Assembly (NCBI GenBank): GCA_937901895.1
Contig: CALGTD010000053.1
Span: forward strand, 1 to 53,641
Reading direction: 5' to 3'
Length of the DNA stretch: 53,641 nucleotides
From: an uncultured Spartobacteria bacterium
Lineage (GTDB): Bacteria; Verrucomicrobiota; Verrucomicrobiia; Chthoniobacterales; JAATET01
Both the position numbers and the translations under genes were made by a program. This document shows positions 50,820 through 53,641 of this stretch, one piece after another. Within the stretch, counting starts at the first letter, position 1. Every line of letters starts with the position of its first letter. The notes under the pieces were generated by a model that worked only from the letters and a program-made list of their open reading frames with translations, did no database searches and was not told the origin of the DNA.

Positions 50820-53095
50820 GCGAGTCCCCTCCAGCGGCGAATGCCCCACTCGCCAATAAAGCAACCAATGGCCACCGCAAGCCATGCGGCGTGGTGCCAG
50901 AGAGGGGCGGAGCGGGAGTCCGTGAGCATGCGGGGGGACTGGCGCAACAGTCCGGGCAATCCGGAGAGTTCGTCCGGGGTGAGCACGCGACCGCCCGTTG
51001 CCTCCGCGATCGCATTCATCGCTGCGCGGGCGTTGGTGGCTGTCCGAAACTCGGCGGCTTCGGAATTGATCGCAAATCCGGACTCCAGCCGGGTGACTTC
51101 GCCATCCGCGGGATCGGTGACGACGGCTTCCGCGGTCCACGCACCGGAGATCGAGGGGGCGACCGTTGCGGTGAACCGCCCCGGCGAGTCCGGAGCGGGC
51201 TGCGCGTGGAGATCCCGCCATTCGCCGGAGGGGGAACGGAGACGCATTTGCACGGACGCGTTCCGGGAAGGGCGGAAGTCCGGGCCGTTGGCTGTGATGA
51301 GAATTTCCGTCCGCCCGTTGTCAGTCCGTCGGATTTCCATCGCCGCGCGCCGCGGCACGTCCGCCATCCATCCCCGCACCGCCTGCCGCCAGAATTTGTC
51401 GAGATCGGCGCGCGAGTCGGTATCGCGAAGCCCCCAACGCCACAGGTCGCCGACCAGGATCGCCGTGCACCGGCCATTGCCAAAGCGCTGGGTCGCGATT
51501 GCGGGATGCGGCGTTCCGTCCGCGTCGATGAGCGTGGCGAGAACCTGTGCGCCGGGTTTCAGCGAGTCGAGCCCGTGGGCCACGCGAAACTCCGGCATTG
51601 CCCGCAGGCGATCCTGTTCAGCCTCCTCGGTCGCGCGCAGTCGCAGCCATGGCTGCAGCATGCCTTCGCGCGTCCACTCGAGACGGACCGGAAGACCCGG
51701 AGCCGCGGGGGACTGGCTGCCGAGGTAAACGGGGAGCAGGTCCGCCACCACGGTCTTTGCGTAGTCTCCGGCGTCGAGGGATCCGATGCCGCCGAGCATG
51801 GCCAGGCTGCCTCCGCGCTCGCTGACGTATTTGCGGAGCAGGGCGAGCTGGTCGTGGGTGAAGGCCCCGGCCTCGATGTTGTCGAGGATCACTGCGTCGA
51901 ACACGAAAAGGTCCGCCTCGTTTGAGGGGAATCCTCCCTGCAGACGTTCCGCCGCATCGCCGCCGAGGCGCATGTAGATTGGCTCGTCGTAGCGCTCAAC
52001 CTCGTCCGCCGGCTTCTGTCCCTGGTAAAAGGGGTGGGAGGAATCACCCGTGTTCCAGCCCATCTGCGCCTCCCCGCGCGCGATGCGCACAAGACTGGAG
52101 AGCCGGATGTCCTGGTCCTGATCCAGCGCCCGACGCAGGAACTTGTGCTCCCAGTTTGGCGTGCCGGCGATGTAGAGAACGCGAAACGGACCCGCGTCAC
52201 GATTTGCGACGACGTGCCATGCATTGTTTTGCGGAATGTGGTCGCCCTCGAGTGCGGCTTCCACCCGGTAGGCGGCGGGTCCCGGCTTCTCCGGCGTTGC
52301 AAGGAACCGCACGGCAACCGTTTCGTCGTCGGCAGAGGGAACGACACGCTCCGTTTTCACGAGACTTCCGGAGGCATCGAGGAGATTTACATCCATGCCG
52401 CGACCCGCCGCGCCGGTGCAACGGACCACCGCGTCGATCGTGACCGGTGCGCTCTCGAAGACCGTTGTGGTGGCGGTGGCCCTTTCGACCGATGCTTCGG
52501 CTGCGTCGGCGTGCGGGGCGATGAGCACTGGAAAAACGGGAGGCAGATGCTCCGGGAGATTCGTGCCGGCGTCGGTGGCGGCGCCATCGGTGAACACGAC
52601 AATGCCGGCGAGCGGTTCGGATCCGGGTGCGCGCTGGAGGCGTTCCAGCGCGGATCCCAGGGCCGTTTCCGAACCATCGAAGTTCAGCCCGCCGAGGGAA
52701 TCCGATCGGTGAAGCGCGCGATCGAACTGGTATCGCCGCACACCGACCTCGGCCGCGAGTTTTTGCTGCCAGTCGCCGGTGGCAAGCCAGTCCGCGGCCA
52801 GGTCACCGCGCCGCCTTCCGCCGTCCTGATCGGCAATGCCCATGCTCGCGCTGTTGTCCACGAGAATTGCCACGGCGTTTGCCCCTGGCAGGGTCTGCTG
52901 GCGGATGATTTGCGGGTCCGGCAGCACAAGCAGCAGCGCGGCGAAACCGAGGACCTTGAGAGTGCCCGCGGACCAGCGGGCCCACGGGGGAAGCCGTGAT
53001 GCCCTGGCGTATTGCCACGCCACGGCTGCGGCGATCAACAGGAGCGCCCCGATGGCGGGAAGCAACCATCGGCTGTCGGCCCATCCGAGACTCAT
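50816..53095 (-). CDS. Membrane protein with vWA-like and GATase1-like domains
   Basis: 759 residues. Two N-terminal TM helices (about 10-28 and 45-59), then a von Willebrand A-like domain with MIDAS pattern DNSAS (Asp80), then a region typical of the 'glutamine amidotransferase-like' exported half (FRVLYIAGTPNWEHKFLRRAL, about 310; GGSLAMLGGIGSLDAGDY, about 430), beta-rich domains and one C-terminal TM (AAWLAVAIGCFIGEWGIRRW). Proteins of this architecture often accompany MoxR-ATPase/vWA gene clusters; no MoxR gene lies in the visible part. Start ATG 53095 overlaps the stop of the upstream partial gene as ATGA; the stop overlaps the caspase-fold gene. Confidence 0.85.
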   Translation of the reverse strand: MSLGWADSRWLLPAIGALLLIAAAVAWQYARASRLPPWARWSAGTLKVLGFAALLLVLPDPQIIRQQTLPGANAVAILVDNSASMGIADQDGGRRRGDLAADWLATGDWQQKLAAEVGVRRYQFDRALHRSDSLGGLNFDGSETALGSALERLQRAPGSEPLAGIVVFTDGAATDAGTNLPEHLPPVFPVLIAPHADAAEASVERATATTTVFESAPVTIDAVVRCTGAAGRGMDVNLLDASGSLVKTERVVPSADDETVAVRFLATPEKPGPAAYRVEAALEGDHIPQNNAWHVVANRDAGPFRVLYIAGTPNWEHKFLRRALDQDQDIRLSSLVRIARGEAQMGWNTGDSSHPFYQGQKPADEVERYDEPIYMRLGGDAAERLQGGFPSNEADLFVFDAVILDNIEAGAFTHDQLALLRKYVSERGGSLAMLGGIGSLDAGDYAKTVVADLLPVYLGSQSPAAPGLPVRLEWTREGMLQPWLRLRATEEAEQDRLRAMPEFRVAHGLDSLKPGAQVLATLIDADGTPHPAIATQRFGNGRCTAILVGDLWRWGLRDTDSRADLDKFWRQAVRGWMADVPRRAAMEIRRTDNGRTEILITANGPDFRPSRNASVQMRLRSPSGEWRDLHAQPAPDSPGRFTATVAPSISGAWTAEAVVTDPADGEVTRLESGFAINSEAAEFRTATNARAAMNAIAEATGGRVLTPDELSGLPGLLRQSPRMLTDSRSAPLWHHAAWLAVAIGCFIGEWGIRRWRGLA

Positions 53096-53641
53096 TGGCC
53101 GAGAGATTCGTAGTAACGCCGGACGACTTCGGAATACCGGTCCGGCACCGGGTCGCGCTCGACGGGCGCGAGGGAATCGCGGTCGCGATCGAGCGCGTGG
53201 AGGGCGTGCAAGATCTCGTTTTCCGCTTCGACCAGCGGATGAAGGACCTTTTGTTCGAGAAGCTTCTGCGACGGAGGCGCGCTATGGCGCTTCGACTCGA
53301 TCCTCAGCTCGCGGGCCGCTGCGCGGGCGCGGGAAAGAAGCGCCCTTGCCTCCGGCACATCGACCACCGCTTCCAGGTCGCGCAGACGGTCGCTCCACTG
53401 CTGGTATTGGGCCGCTTCGCCCCCGATCGAGCCGAGATTCGAACCTCCTCCGGACGAGTGGCTCGCCGAGCCGCTGGAGGTCCGGTTTGAAGGCGCACTG
53501 CGCTGCATGGGCTGTCCCGTGCGTGACCCGTCCGCGTATCCCCGCCCGGTGCCGGCGGAGGGTTCCCGTCCGTCACCAGGATTCTGTTCGCCACCCTGCT
53601 GGCCCTGCTGGCCCTGCTGGCCCTGCTGGCCCTGCTGGCCC
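53092..53641 (-). CDS. Gln/Gly-repeat protein, 5' part outside the window
   Basis: About 182 C-terminal residues visible. The segment at the right edge is GQQ repeated five times, then a Gly/Ser-rich, disordered linker, then a helical region (WSDRLRDLEAVVDVPEARALL, ARAAARELRIESKRH) ending in RYYESLGQ. It overlaps the next gene by ATGA and belongs to the same operon as the vWA and caspase-fold genes. Large membrane proteins with QGQQG-rich segments (DUF4175-like) are common in such operons, but too little is visible to name the family. Confidence 0.7.
   Translation of the reverse strand, partial: GQQGQQGQQGQQGQQGGEQNPGDGREPSAGTGRGYADGSRTGQPMQRSAPSNRTSSGSASHSSGGGSNLGSIGGEAAQYQQWSDRLRDLEAVVDVPEARALLSRARAAARELRIESKRHSAPPSQKLLEQKVLHPLVEAENEILHALHALDRDRDSLAPVERDPVPDRYSEVVRRYYESLGQ
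53594..53638 (+). repeat. Tandem 9-bp repeat, five copies
   Basis: CCCTGCTGG repeated five times, exact, then running into the window edge. On the minus strand it encodes Gly-Gln-Gln units in frame, so it is a coding repeat, with potential for slippage-based length change in multiples of three codons. Confidence 0.9.

Noticed and set aside
53594..53641. Possible CRISPR-like or intergenic tandem repeat
   Set aside because: Unit is 9 bp, without spacers, and translates in frame to Gly-Gln-Gln within an open gene.

Overview
The window is about 53.6 kb of high-GC chromosomal DNA, almost fully coding, and most likely comes from a member of Verrucomicrobia close to Chthoniobacter/Spartobacteria. 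Three things support this. It holds a four-gene pseudopilin set matching the 'Verru_Chthon cassette' families A-D. It encodes an exosortase substrate with a PEP-CTERM tail. It combines Gram-negative envelope genes (tolB-pal, alternative complex III) with mcsA-mcsB-clpC, a set better known from Firmicutes. I saw no rRNA, tRNA, CRISPR array, insertion sequence or prophage. The assignment rests on family recognition, not on a database search.

Layout. 1-4265 (minus): ilvE-mcsA-mcsB-clpC, a protein-arginine-phosphorylation and ClpC unit; clpC runs off the left edge. 4342-7326 (minus): an orphan hybrid histidine kinase, divergent from tolB-pal and a DegT-type aminotransferase (7371-10280). 10271-14181 (minus): two tandem paralogous membrane-anchored TPR proteins of unknown role. 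14338-16310 (minus): cdsA-dxr. 16455-23203 (plus): recA, then a very large alpha-2-macroglobulin-like protein with an intact thioester motif. 23204-26635: a small DUF2934 protein (minus), then a holin-4-type membrane protein, an Anbu-type proteasome homologue, trpF and leuB.

26817-33196 (plus): the cell-shape operon mreB-mreC-mreD-mrdA(PBP2)-rng, with a plausible sigma70-type promoter in front and an inverted repeat at its end. 33261-33731 (minus): a DUF192 protein. 33971-39837 (plus): actA-actB-actC-actD of alternative complex III, a respiratory quinol oxidoreductase; actE and actF do not follow. 39931-40734 (plus): the PEP-CTERM protein.

46689-40756 (minus, read right to left): vccD-vccB-vccC-vccA plus a secreted protein, with overlapping start and stop codons among the first genes. 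Read in this order, the four pseudopilins resemble the minor pseudopilins GspH-I-J-K of type II secretion, including loss of Glu+5 in the K-like member. This is the part of the window I would look at first. 47032-49824: fumC (plus) and an AGCS amino-acid/cation symporter (minus). 53641-49896 (minus): three coupled genes, namely a Gln-rich (GQQ repeat) protein cut by the right edge, a vWA/GATase-like membrane protein, and a secreted caspase-fold protein whose catalytic Cys appears to be replaced.

Most gene starts lack a clear Shine-Dalgarno sequence. Several start choices therefore rest on homology, signal peptides or 4-nt ATGA overlaps, as noted for each gene.
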